Shown: piece after piece, positions 47,325 to 55,990 of the stretch
Numbering within the stretch: the first letter of the stretch is position 1
Layout of the letters: each line of letters begins with the position of its first letter
Origin: Hyphomicrobiales bacterium
GTDB taxonomy: Bacteria > Pseudomonadota > Alphaproteobacteria > Rhizobiales > Rhizobiaceae
DNA length: 64,000 nucleotides
Assembly (NCBI GenBank): GCA_900472575.1
Contig: UCIV01000017.1
Span: 124,001-188,000, forward strand
Direction: 5' to 3'
Notes under the pieces: model-generated
What the model was told of the DNA's origin: nothing
Databases searched by the model: none
The model's input: only the letters and a program-made list of their open reading frames with translations
Made by a program: the position numbers and the translations under genes

Positions 47325-48167
47325 ATGACCAAAGCCTATCTTCCGACCCGCAGCCTGATCCGCATTTCCGGCAAGGATGCACAGGATTTCCTGCATTCGT
47401 TGATCACCACCGATATCGAGGGACTGCCGGACAAGGAGGCGCGTCCCGGCGCTCTGCTGACGCCGCAGGGCAAGATCCTGTTCGATTTCGTCATCTGGCG
47501 GGATGGTGAGGGTTTTGTCGTCGAGACAGAGACTGTCCAGCGCGATGCGCTGATGAAGCGGCTGATGATGTACAAGCTGCGTGCGGCGGTCGATCTTGCC
47601 GCCCTGCCTGAAGATGGCGTGACCGTGTTCTGGGGTGAAGAGGCGGATCAGGGTGCGGTCGTGGATAGCGCATTCGCCAAGGCGGGGATCGCGCTTTCGC
47701 GAACACCGGGACAGCATGCCGATAACTCGGCAGAGGTTTATCAGGCGCTCAGGATAACGGCCGGTCTTGTCGTTTCGGGCGAGGACTATGCGCTGCAGGA
47801 TGCGTTTCCGCATGACATTCTGCTCGACAAGAATGGCGGGCTATCCTTCCGCAAGGGGTGTTATGTGGGACAGGAAGTCGTCTCACGCATGCAGCATCGC
47901 GGCACCGCCCGCCGCCGCGTGGCGCATGTGACCGCGGAAGCCGCACTTCCGGCAGCGGGCACAGAGATTACGGCAAACGGAAAACCTGTCGGCACGCTCG
48001 GATCTGTGTCGGACAGACAAGCGCTCGCCATCGTGCGGATCGACCGTGTCGGGGATGCTGTCGCCAATGGCGTTCCGCTTCTGGCCGGCGATGTGCCGGT
48101 GACGATCGAACTGCCGGCATGGACCGGCCTCACCTTCCCTGCCGACGCCGAGGGGGCTGAATCTTGA
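47325..48167 (+). CDS. ygfZ: CAF17-like 4Fe-4S assembly/insertion protein YgfZ
   Basis: Folate-binding protein that supports 4Fe-4S cluster enzymes. The fingerprint KGCYVGQE is at about residues 181-188 (RKGCYVGQEVVSRM). The GcvT-like fold begins RSLIRISGKDAQDFLHSLIT. 280 residues. The HD-domain gene starts within its stop, so this is the first gene of a three-gene operon (ygfZ, HD, phosphatase). Confidence 0.94.
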   Translation: MTKAYLPTRSLIRISGKDAQDFLHSLITTDIEGLPDKEARPGALLTPQGKILFDFVIWRDGEGFVVETETVQRDALMKRLMMYKLRAAVDLAALPEDGVTVFWGEEADQGAVVDSAFAKAGIALSRTPGQHADNSAEVYQALRITAGLVVSGEDYALQDAFPHDILLDKNGGLSFRKGCYVGQEVVSRMQHRGTARRRVAHVTAEAALPAAGTEITANGKPVGTLGSVSDRQALAIVRIDRVGDAVANGVPLLAGDVPVTIELPAWTGLTFPADAEGAES

Positions 48168-48793
48168 GTGCGACCACAGGTGCGACCTCTGCCGCGCGCG
48201 CCTGGCAGCGCATGCTTTCGGGCCGGCGGCTCGATCTGCTCGATCCCTCGCCGCTCGATGTCGAGATTGCCGATATTGCCCACGGGCTTGCCCGCGTTGC
48301 CCGCTGGAACGGCCAGACGCGCGGTGACCACGCGTTTTCCGTTGCCCAGCATTGCCTTGTGGTGGAAGAAATCTTTCGCCGCTGTAACGAGAATGCGTCT
48401 TTCGATGCACTGCAGATGACGCTTTTGCATGACGCACCTGAATATGTGATCGGCGACATGATCTCGCCCTTCAAGTCGGTGGTCGGTGGCGGCTACAAGA
48501 CAGTCGAGGCGCGGCTGGAAGCAGCCGTACATATCCGCTTCGGCCTGCCACCGCATCCGACCAAGGCGTTGAAGGTGCTGATCAAGAAGGCCGATACGGT
48601 TGCCGCCTATTTCGAAGCGACCGAGCTTGCCGGCTTTACCACGGCCGAGGCGCGCAAATTCTTCGGCCAGCCGCGCGGCATTACCCGCGAGATGCTGCCG
48701 CTTCAGCCGCTTTCGGCCATCGAGGCGCAGGCCTTGTTCATCGCAAGGTTCGAGGCGATCGAGGCGGAACGGACGAAGGCGGTGACCAAGTGA
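48164..48793 (+). CDS. HD-domain hydrolase (YfbR-like)
   Basis: A 209-residue HD-superfamily protein close to the YfbR 5'-deoxynucleotidase type. Metal ligands appear in HAFSVAQHCLVV and LLHDAPEYVIGDMISPFK (about 85-102). The start is TTG 48164, overlapping the ygfZ stop, with GGGGG 8 bases upstream. Dephosphorylation of nucleotides is inferred. Confidence 0.88.
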   Translation: MSATTGATSAARAWQRMLSGRRLDLLDPSPLDVEIADIAHGLARVARWNGQTRGDHAFSVAQHCLVVEEIFRRCNENASFDALQMTLLHDAPEYVIGDMISPFKSVVGGGYKTVEARLEAAVHIRFGLPPHPTKALKVLIKKADTVAAYFEATELAGFTTAEARKFFGQPRGITREMLPLQPLSAIEAQALFIARFEAIEAERTKAVTK

Positions 48794-49326
48794 GCACCAT
48801 CGTCGTCTGCCCGCTTGCCAGCATTGCCGAGACGGCCGTTCGCCACGGCGCGAAGGAAATGGTGAGCCTGATTGCCGAAAAGCAGGATTTTCACCGGCCG
48901 GGCGTGATCCGCGCCGAGCGGCACCTGAAACTGGCGATGAACGATATCGGTTTTGCCGGCACCGGCGGGTTGATTGCGCCGAGCGAGGCGCATGTCGCCC
49001 AGCTGATCGAATTCGTCCACGGCTGGGACCAGTCGGCGCCGCTTGTCGTGCATTGCTGGATGGGCGTTTCCCGCTCTCCGGCAGCGGCTGTCATCGCCAT
49101 TCTGGCGCTTCACCCGGAAGAAGACGATGCCGGACTGGCGCAGCGCCTGCGAAAGGTCGCACCCCATGCAACACCGAATACGCGGCTGATCGAAATCGGT
49201 GACCGGATGCTTCAGCGCGACGGCCGGCTGATTGCCGCGATGAAAGCGATAGGGCGCGGTGCGGAGACAGACGGTCGCGCTTCATTTTCGATAGAGACAC
49301 AGCAGAAAACCTCGCCAAATAGTTGA
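48790..49326 (+). CDS. Protein tyrosine/dual-specificity phosphatase family protein
   Basis: A 178-residue phosphatase-fold protein. The active-site loop Cx5R is HCWMGVSRS (about residues 96-104), preceded by an acidic residue in LAMNDIGFAG. It starts with GTG overlapping the HD stop (GTGA), so it belongs to the ygfZ operon. Its substrate is unknown. Confidence 0.9.
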   Translation: MSTIVVCPLASIAETAVRHGAKEMVSLIAEKQDFHRPGVIRAERHLKLAMNDIGFAGTGGLIAPSEAHVAQLIEFVHGWDQSAPLVVHCWMGVSRSPAAAVIAILALHPEEDDAGLAQRLRKVAPHATPNTRLIEIGDRMLQRDGRLIAAMKAIGRGAETDGRASFSIETQQKTSPNS

Positions 49327-49434
49327 ATAATATGATATCTTCTTGAAATTGAAGAAAACCTTCCGCGATTGCCTTGACCTCTTAGCCCTTTGCGCCAATT
49401 ACGGGCGCTAAGGAAAAATGGAGTTATTTGCGGA

Positions 49435-50268
49435 ATGGATCAGGCATCCGATTTTGTCGTCGCGACACGAACGGCGCTTGCACAACTGACGGCTCTGGCC
49501 GTTCAATATTCCTTCTCCGTCATCGGCGCGCTCATTCTGCTGGTGCTCGGCTGGCTGGTGGCGGGGCTGCTCAGCCGCTGGGTCTATAACGGTCTGTCGC
49601 GCATCAGCGGCATCGACGCGACGCTGTCGCAGTTCTTCTCCAATATCATACGTTATGCGGCGCTGATCCTGGTCGTCGTCATGGTGCTCGGCCAGTTCGG
49701 TGTACAGACGGCATCGATCCTTGCCGCACTCGGCGCGATCGGCCTTGCCGTCGGTCTGGCGCTGCAGGGTACGCTGCAGAATATTGCCGCCGGCATCATG
49801 CTGCTGGTACTGCGCCCCTTCCGTGTCGGTGAAACGATCGAAACGGGCGCCGTCACCGGTACCATCGTCGATGTCGGCCTGTTTGCGACCGAGCTGAAGA
49901 CAGCCGACGGGGTGTATCGGCTGGCGCCGAACTCCACTCTCTGGAACGTGCCGATCACCAATTACAGCCGGCTTGCCTCCCGCCGCCACGAGATCACCAT
50001 TTCGATCGGCGCGGACGAGAATGTCGATGTGACCGAGAGCAAGCTCATCAAGCTCGCGGCAGCGGACAAGCGCGTGCTGAAATCCCCCGCACCGACTGCG
50101 TTCATTTCCGATTTCGACGCGGGCAGCGCCAAGATCACCCTGCGATACTGGATCGGCAGCAAGCAGTGGTGGGAAGTCAGCCGCGACATGACCAAGGCCG
50201 TCAAGCTCGCTTTCGGCAAGGAGCCGGAAACCGAAGCGCCTCAATCCTCCGAGGAGGTCGCGGTCTAA
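49435..50268 (+). CDS. mscS: Small-conductance mechanosensitive channel (MscS)
   Basis: A 277-residue MscS channel that opens under membrane tension. Three spans are followed by the pore helix and its beta domain: ALGAIGLAVGLALQGTLQNI, then AAGIMLLVLRPFRVGETIE and ELKTADGVYRLAPNSTLW. The ATG at 49435 was preferred because homologues begin here; GGAG is 11 bases upstream, so the site is weak. Confidence 0.93.
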   Translation: MDQASDFVVATRTALAQLTALAVQYSFSVIGALILLVLGWLVAGLLSRWVYNGLSRISGIDATLSQFFSNIIRYAALILVVVMVLGQFGVQTASILAALGAIGLAVGLALQGTLQNIAAGIMLLVLRPFRVGETIETGAVTGTIVDVGLFATELKTADGVYRLAPNSTLWNVPITNYSRLASRRHEITISIGADENVDVTESKLIKLAAADKRVLKSPAPTAFISDFDAGSAKITLRYWIGSKQWWEVSRDMTKAVKLAFGKEPETEAPQSSEEVAV

Positions 50269-50380
50269 CAGGGATCCCTATCCATCGTGTCGCCTGGCAG
50301 AGTATCGGCACGAGCGGACCTCCGCTGCCCTTTTTCAGGGCGCGGGCGAGCCGGAGCCGGGCGCAGACGATGGCAAGGAT

Positions 50381-50420
50381 GTATCGGGTCCGGTTACGAG
50401 GACCGGACCCGATACCTTTT
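50381..50420 (+). terminator. Terminator between mscS and DUF2339 gene
   Basis: Perfect 14-bp stem GTATCGGGTCCGGT/ACCGGACCCGATAC with a 7-base loop, followed by CTTTT. It sits in a 340-base gap (50269-50608) that holds no gene. Confidence 0.85.
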
Positions 50421-50608
50421 GGATCGATCCGATCCTTCCCCGCCGGCTCGATGCCGGTGATTTCCGCAACACATCATTTTCCGGACATGCCTGGGCCTCG
50501 TCATGGCCTGTGGAAGGCCAAGTATGCCCCTTTTTTCGCCCGGTCCTTCCTCTACATTGACTTCGCTGGCCCCTGCGACATTTTCGCGCCGGCTTGAGGG
50601 GAGTAAAC

Positions 50609-53323
50609 GTGTTCCTGATCGATATCCTGCTGGTCATCCTTGTCTTCTTTCTGGTGTCACAGAACCGAAAGGTGTCTGCCCGTGTGGACGGGTTGGAAAA
50701 GGAGCTTGCTGCACTCAAGCAGATGATCGCGGAAGGCGCCCCGGCCCTCGCACCGCAGCCGGTGCGACAAGAGGCTGCCGACGCGGTTCTGGAGGAGATG
50801 CGGGCTGAAGAGCCGGACAATGCGCAGGCCGCTCAGACGGACGGCGAAGCTATCAAGCCTGTCGAGGCCGAGGCTGACGGAACGGTATCCAAGCCCCCTC
50901 GCCCGGCTCGTGAAAAACCGTCACGGGAAAATCTCGAAAGCTATCTTGGTGCCCGCTGGCCGGTCTGGGTCGGCGGCGTGGCTCTTGCGTTCGGCGGCAT
51001 CTTTCTCGTGCGCTATTCGATCGAGGCCGGTCTGCTCGGACCAGCGGCACGGCTGACGCTGGCGGCACTGTTCGGCCTGTTGCTGATGGCGGGTGGCGAG
51101 ATCGTGCGGCGGAAAGCTCTGCCGAAGATTTCCGAGCTTTATGCCAACGCGATGATCCCCGGTGCGCTGACGGCCGCCGGTGCGGTGACGCTGCTCGGCA
51201 CGGTGTTTGCGGCCTATGCCTTTTACGGGTTCATCGGCTCCGGCACGGCCTTCGTGCTCTTGGCGCTGGTCTCGTTTGCGGTGATTGCGCTGTCCCTGCT
51301 GCATGGGCAGGCGCTGGCGGGTCTCGGCCTGCTCGGTTCGCTCGTCACGCCGCTGATGGTGACGACGGACGAGCCGAACGCCAATGCGCTGTTTCTCTTC
51401 CTCGGCATCACCTGGCTTGCGGTCAATGCCGCCTCGCGCATCCGCCGCTGGGCCGTCGTGCCGATGCTCGCCAATATCGGCACCGGGCTGTGGGTTCTGG
51501 TCTATGCCGCAATCGGCACCGGTTTTGATCCGCTGCCGCCGACGCTTACGATGCTGGTGATGATTGCCGGCACGATTTTTCTCTGGCCGGGTCAGCAATA
51601 TGTCGCCGCCGCCAGCAACGGCTGGGTTTCGCTTCTCAAGCGGCGGCCGCTGAAGATCACCCTTTCGCTGTCCATCATGATCGTGCTGGCTGCGCTCGCG
51701 ACCGTCGCCAGTGGCACGAGCACGGGTGTCGATCCGCAATTCGCCTTCCTGACAGTTATTGCCGCCCTTGCGGCGCTGGGTGCGGCCCGCGCCTATGCAT
51801 TCTGGCCGACCGTCCTGTCGGCGGCAGGTGCAGTTCTCGGCACGCTGATCACAGCCCTTGCGCTGCTCGATTACATCGCACCGGAGGGTGCTGACGGCAC
51901 GCCGATGCCGCTGCCGCTTTCCGGCAACGAGGTTGCCGTCAGCCTGCTGCTCGGCGCGATCTTTACCCTGCTCGGCTTCGTCTTCCTGAGACGCTTCCGC
52001 CGCGAGGAAAGGGAATATTCGATCGTCTGGGCCTTGCTGATGGGAGCGATGCCGGTGACGCTCGGCTTCATCTCCTTCATCAACTTCGGCAATTTCTTCC
52101 GCGACTGGACGCATGGGCTTTATGGAGTGGCGATCGGTGCGGCGCTCATTGCCGTTGCCGAATGGCTGTTCCGCAAGGGTGAGGACGACGGGAGTGACTG
52201 GCCGGCCAATCTTGCCGTTGCCGGTTCCTTCGCGGGCCTGATGCTGGCACTGCATGCGTTGACCAACGGTATTGTCACCACCGTTCTCGTATCGCTTCTC
52301 GGCTTTGCCTATCTCATTGCCATGCGGGTGCGAACATGGCCGGCACTGCCCTGGATGATGGCGGCGGCGATCGTGATCGTCTTTGGCCGGATCGCCTGGG
52401 AGCCGACGCTGATCGGCGCCAACAGCCTCGGCACGACGCCGTTCTTCAACGCGCTTCTTATCGGCTACGGCATCCCTACCCTGCTTGCGATCATCTCTGC
52501 CTGGCTGCTGCGCGATGCGACCGATTTTCGCGTGCGCAACATCATGCAGGCGCTCGCTTCGCTCTCGGCGCTGATCACGGTTGCGGTTCTCGTTCATCAC
52601 GCGATGAACGGCGGAAAGCTTGCCGGCGATGTGCCGACGCTTGGCGAACAGTCGATCTACACGCTCATCACCATCGGCTTCTCGGGCATACTGATGACGC
52701 TCGACCTGAAATCCCCCTCGCCGGTCTTCCGCTTCGGCTCGATGATCGCCGGCGTGATGGCGACGGCGAATGTGCTTTCACTGCATGTATTTGCGCTCAA
52801 CCCGTTCTTCTCGGGCGAGGACACCGGGCCGTGGCCCTTCGTCAACCTGCTGCTGCTCGGTTATCTGCTGCCGGCTCTGGCTTACGCGCTCGTCGCCTAT
52901 CTCGCCCGAGGACGGCGGCCGGTGCCTTATGTGGCAATGCTTGCGGTTGCGGGCGCAGTGCTCGGTTTTCTCTGGGCTACGCTTTCAGTGCGGCGCTTCT
53001 GGCAGGGAACCAATATCGCCGACTGGAAGGGTTTTCTTCCCGGTGAGACCTATACCTATTCGGTCGTGTGGCTGATCATCGGCGTCGGACTTCTGGTGCT
53101 CGGCTCGAAGCTTGACGCCAAGAGCATAAGGCTTGCCTCTGCCGGACTGGTGCTGATCGCGGTGTTGAAAGTCTTCCTGATCGACATGTCGAACCTCGAA
53201 GGCATCCTGAGAGCTCTCTCCTTCATCGGGCTTGGCGCGGTGCTGATCGGGATCGGGCTTTTCTACCAGCGGATATTGGTGAAGAAGAGTGTCGAACCCG
53301 ATTCCAAGGAAAGCCCTGCATGA
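50609..53323 (+). CDS. DUF2339 multi-span membrane protein
   Basis: A 904-residue protein with an N-terminal anchor (FLIDILLVILVFFLV), a short coiled coil (about 22-45, VDGLEKELAALKQMI), an acidic linker, and then about 25 transmembrane segments (about residue 110 to the end), the DUF2339 pattern. ARWPVWVGGVALAFGGIFLV begins the repeat region. The start is GTG 50609 with GAGGGGAG 6 bases upstream. The function of the family is unknown. It overlaps the next gene by four bases. Confidence 0.9.
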   Translation: MFLIDILLVILVFFLVSQNRKVSARVDGLEKELAALKQMIAEGAPALAPQPVRQEAADAVLEEMRAEEPDNAQAAQTDGEAIKPVEAEADGTVSKPPRPAREKPSRENLESYLGARWPVWVGGVALAFGGIFLVRYSIEAGLLGPAARLTLAALFGLLLMAGGEIVRRKALPKISELYANAMIPGALTAAGAVTLLGTVFAAYAFYGFIGSGTAFVLLALVSFAVIALSLLHGQALAGLGLLGSLVTPLMVTTDEPNANALFLFLGITWLAVNAASRIRRWAVVPMLANIGTGLWVLVYAAIGTGFDPLPPTLTMLVMIAGTIFLWPGQQYVAAASNGWVSLLKRRPLKITLSLSIMIVLAALATVASGTSTGVDPQFAFLTVIAALAALGAARAYAFWPTVLSAAGAVLGTLITALALLDYIAPEGADGTPMPLPLSGNEVAVSLLLGAIFTLLGFVFLRRFRREEREYSIVWALLMGAMPVTLGFISFINFGNFFRDWTHGLYGVAIGAALIAVAEWLFRKGEDDGSDWPANLAVAGSFAGLMLALHALTNGIVTTVLVSLLGFAYLIAMRVRTWPALPWMMAAAIVIVFGRIAWEPTLIGANSLGTTPFFNALLIGYGIPTLLAIISAWLLRDATDFRVRNIMQALASLSALITVAVLVHHAMNGGKLAGDVPTLGEQSIYTLITIGFSGILMTLDLKSPSPVFRFGSMIAGVMATANVLSLHVFALNPFFSGEDTGPWPFVNLLLLGYLLPALAYALVAYLARGRRPVPYVAMLAVAGAVLGFLWATLSVRRFWQGTNIADWKGFLPGETYTYSVVWLIIGVGLLVLGSKLDAKSIRLASAGLVLIAVLKVFLIDMSNLEGILRALSFIGLGAVLIGIGLFYQRILVKKSVEPDSKESPA

Positions 53324-53976
53324 CACTCACCCTCGCTGCCGCGTTTGCCCCTTACGCAGAACTGGCGCGGCAGCTTATTCCGCACGCGACCGATAGCGAC
53401 GACGGAAGCCACGACATCGCGCATATCCTTCGGGTGTTCAGGAATGCGATGCGCATTCATGCGAAGGAAGGTGGCAATGGCGAGGTTCTGACTGCTGCCG
53501 TACTCCTGCATGATTGCGTGGCGGTGGAGAAGAACTCGCCGCTGAGAGCACAGGCCTCGCGGCTGGCGGCCGACAAGGCGAGCGGCATTTTGACCGGCAT
53601 GGGCTGGGAAAAGGCGGCGATCGAGGCGGTCGCACATGCGATCACGACGCACAGCTTTTCCGCCAATATTCCACCGGAAACGCAGGAGGCAAAAATCCTG
53701 CAGGATGCGGACCGGCTGGACGCGATCGGCATGGTGGGTGCGGCACGTTGCTTCTACATTGCCGGACGGATGGGATCGGGCCTTTATGACCCCATCGATC
53801 CGCTTGCCAAAGAGCGTGCGCTGGACGACAAGAGTTTTGCCATCGACCATTTCGAGGTCAAGCTGTTCAAGCTCGCCGACGGGTTTCAGACCGCGGCCGG
53901 GCGGGTGCTGGCCGGTGAGCGGCACGAACGGCTGAAACAGATAAGGGATATGTTCCTGGACGAAATCCAGGGCTGA
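53320..53976 (+). CDS. HD-domain phosphohydrolase (YedJ-like)
   Basis: A 218-residue HD-superfamily protein. Metal ligands are in SHDIAHILRVFRNA (His29 region) and VLLHDCVAVEKNS, with later HAITTHSFSAN and LQDADRLDAIGMVG. Substrate unknown. It begins in ATGA at the DUF2339 stop, so the two are co-translated. Confidence 0.92.
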   Translation: MTLTLAAAFAPYAELARQLIPHATDSDDGSHDIAHILRVFRNAMRIHAKEGGNGEVLTAAVLLHDCVAVEKNSPLRAQASRLAADKASGILTGMGWEKAAIEAVAHAITTHSFSANIPPETQEAKILQDADRLDAIGMVGAARCFYIAGRMGSGLYDPIDPLAKERALDDKSFAIDHFEVKLFKLADGFQTAAGRVLAGERHERLKQIRDMFLDEIQG

Positions 53977-54002
53977 GATCCGGAACAGTATTTGAGGACG
54001 AT

Positions 54003-54854
54003 ATGATGAAGGTCGCGGAGCTGAATTTCTACCCACTGAAGAGCGGCCGCGGCATCTCGCTTAATAAAGCGGTGATCACCGCCGCCGGTATTCCCGGTGA
54101 CCGGCAGATGATGGTGGTCGATCCGTCCGGACAGTTCATCACCCAGCGGGAATTGCAGGAACTGGCGCAGGTGATGGTCGAGCCACGCGATGTCGGCTAC
54201 CGTTTTGCGGTCGATGGCAAGGGCGAAATCCTGGTTACGGTTCCGCCCGCCGACCGGCGCATGGACGTCGTCGTCTGGAAATCTCCCGTCAGCGCCGCAG
54301 TCGCGGATGACGGGGCCAATGCCATTCTTTCCACCTGGCTCGGTCGCGAGGTGAAGCTCGTATTTTTAGACAAGAAGGCCGAGCGCATCGCAAGCGCCGA
54401 ATGGGCGGGACCGGATACGCCTGTGACCTTTGCCGATGGCTACCAGGTGCTGGTGACCACGACGGGTTCGCTTGCTGCGCTCAACGCCGATATGGCGAAG
54501 AACGGCGAAGGCTCCGTGGGCATGGACCGGTTCCGTCCGAATATCGTGCTCGACCATGACGAGGCCTGGGCCGAAGACAACTGGGAAGGCATCGAGATTT
54601 CCGGCGTCCGGTTCGATTTCGTCAAACCCTGCGCCCGCTGCATCATGACCACGCAGGACCAGCAGACCGGTTCGCGCGAGGGGCCAAGTCCGATCCCGGC
54701 GATGGGCCGTATCCGCATGTCGGGCGACCGGCGCGTACCCGGCCCGCTATTCGGCTGGAATGCCGTGCCGCGCGGCGAAGGCACGATCAGGCTCGGTGAC
54801 GCAGCAACGATTACCGGCACACGCGATGCCTGGGCGATCAAGCGGCGCGCCTGA
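54003..54854 (+). CDS. MOSC domain-containing protein
   Basis: A 283-residue protein with the MOSC N-terminal beta barrel (KVAELNFYPLKSGRGISL) and the C-terminal MOSC domain with its conserved cysteine (VKPCARCIMTTQDQQTG, near residue 215). The MOSC domain binds molybdopterin-type sulfur carriers; mARC-like reductases are relatives, so molybdenum-dependent reduction is possible. GAGGAC precedes the ATG; an ATG follows immediately in frame. Confidence 0.92.
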   Translation: MMKVAELNFYPLKSGRGISLNKAVITAAGIPGDRQMMVVDPSGQFITQRELQELAQVMVEPRDVGYRFAVDGKGEILVTVPPADRRMDVVVWKSPVSAAVADDGANAILSTWLGREVKLVFLDKKAERIASAEWAGPDTPVTFADGYQVLVTTTGSLAALNADMAKNGEGSVGMDRFRPNIVLDHDEAWAEDNWEGIEISGVRFDFVKPCARCIMTTQDQQTGSREGPSPIPAMGRIRMSGDRRVPGPLFGWNAVPRGEGTIRLGDAATITGTRDAWAIKRRA

Positions 54855-55066
54855 CGCCGCACAGGGCGAAATTCCACGACAAGAGCGTACCGCGGACGGC
54901 AATAGGCGTCTTGACGCATGGCAGCCATGCGCAATGATATGTTGCCTGCATGGCGTGCTGACGGCCAAAAACGGCTGCATTCTCAAAAATCAAGATTCGG
55001 GCCTTGCGTTGTCATCGTGCTTCCTGGGCGCTTTCTGACCGGAAAACGCTCAAGAGCATTTATTTC

Positions 55067-55963
55067 ATGACACCACGCACCCAAGGCCTGTTTTTCGCAC
55101 TGACCGCGGTTTCGATCTTCGCGGTTCAGGATGGTATTTCCAAACATCTTGGCCAAGCCTATCCACCCGTCTTTGTGGCGATGATCCGCTATTGGTTCTT
55201 CGCCGCCTTCGTGCTGGCGCTCGCGACCCGCAACCAGGGTGGCATCAAGCAAACAGCCAAGAGCAGCAGGCTGGTGCTGCAGATCATCCGCGGTGCGCTT
55301 CTGGTCTTCCAGATCGTCGTGTCGATCTATTCCTTCGCCAATGTCGGTCTTGCCCAGACTCACACGATCTTCGCGGCCGCACCGCTGGTGGTCGCCTGCC
55401 TTTCGGTGCCGTTGCTCGGTGAGACCGTCGGATGGCGGCGCTGGGCTGCCATCGGCGTCGGCTTCATCGGAATTCTTTTGATCATTGATCCGCTGCATGC
55501 AAGCTTTAGCGCCAGCATCATCGTGCCGATCACCTGTACCCTGATGTTTGCGCTCTATTCGGTTCTGACCCGCATGGTCAGCCGAACCGACACCTCCCAG
55601 ACCAGCTTCTTTTACACCGGCATTGCGGGAGCCGTTGCGATCACGCTCATCGGGCCGTTCTACTGGAAGACGATCACACCCGACTACTGGTTCTGGATGC
55701 TGGCACTCTGCGTCACCGGCATGACCGGGCACTATCTTCTGATCCGTGCCTTCGACGTGCTGGATGCCGTCGTGGTGCAGCCGATCTTCTACTGGCAGAC
55801 CGTGCTCGTCTGCCTGATCGGCACGTTCATTTTCGGCGAGGTGATGAGCTGGAACATGATCGGCGGCTGCGTGATCGTCATCGGCGCCGGCCTGTTCACG
55901 ATCCTGCGCGAAGCACAGCTTGGCAAGCGCCGTCCGCCCGTCCAGCCACCGGGGTCGCTGTAA
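55067..55963 (+). CDS. EamA/DMT family transporter
   Basis: A 298-residue ten-span drug/metabolite transporter. Hallmarks are AVQDGISKHLGQAYPPVF near 20-37, FANVGLAQTHTIFAAAPL near 100, and a second EamA repeat with HYLLIRAFDVLDAVVVQPIFY. The ATG at 55067 follows AAGAG; a longer upstream frame is unlikely. The 210 bases before it hold no gene. Substrate unknown. Confidence 0.9.
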   Translation: MTPRTQGLFFALTAVSIFAVQDGISKHLGQAYPPVFVAMIRYWFFAAFVLALATRNQGGIKQTAKSSRLVLQIIRGALLVFQIVVSIYSFANVGLAQTHTIFAAAPLVVACLSVPLLGETVGWRRWAAIGVGFIGILLIIDPLHASFSASIIVPITCTLMFALYSVLTRMVSRTDTSQTSFFYTGIAGAVAITLIGPFYWKTITPDYWFWMLALCVTGMTGHYLLIRAFDVLDAVVVQPIFYWQTVLVCLIGTFIFGEVMSWNMIGGCVIVIGAGLFTILREAQLGKRRPPVQPPGSL

Positions 55964-55990
55964 AAAGGGTCAACCGGTCAAGTGGCGGTT

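Noticed and set aside
50921..52600. 559-codon minus-strand open frame opposite the DUF2339 gene
   Set aside because: Arg/Gln/His-rich shadow typical of high-GC membrane genes read on the other strand.
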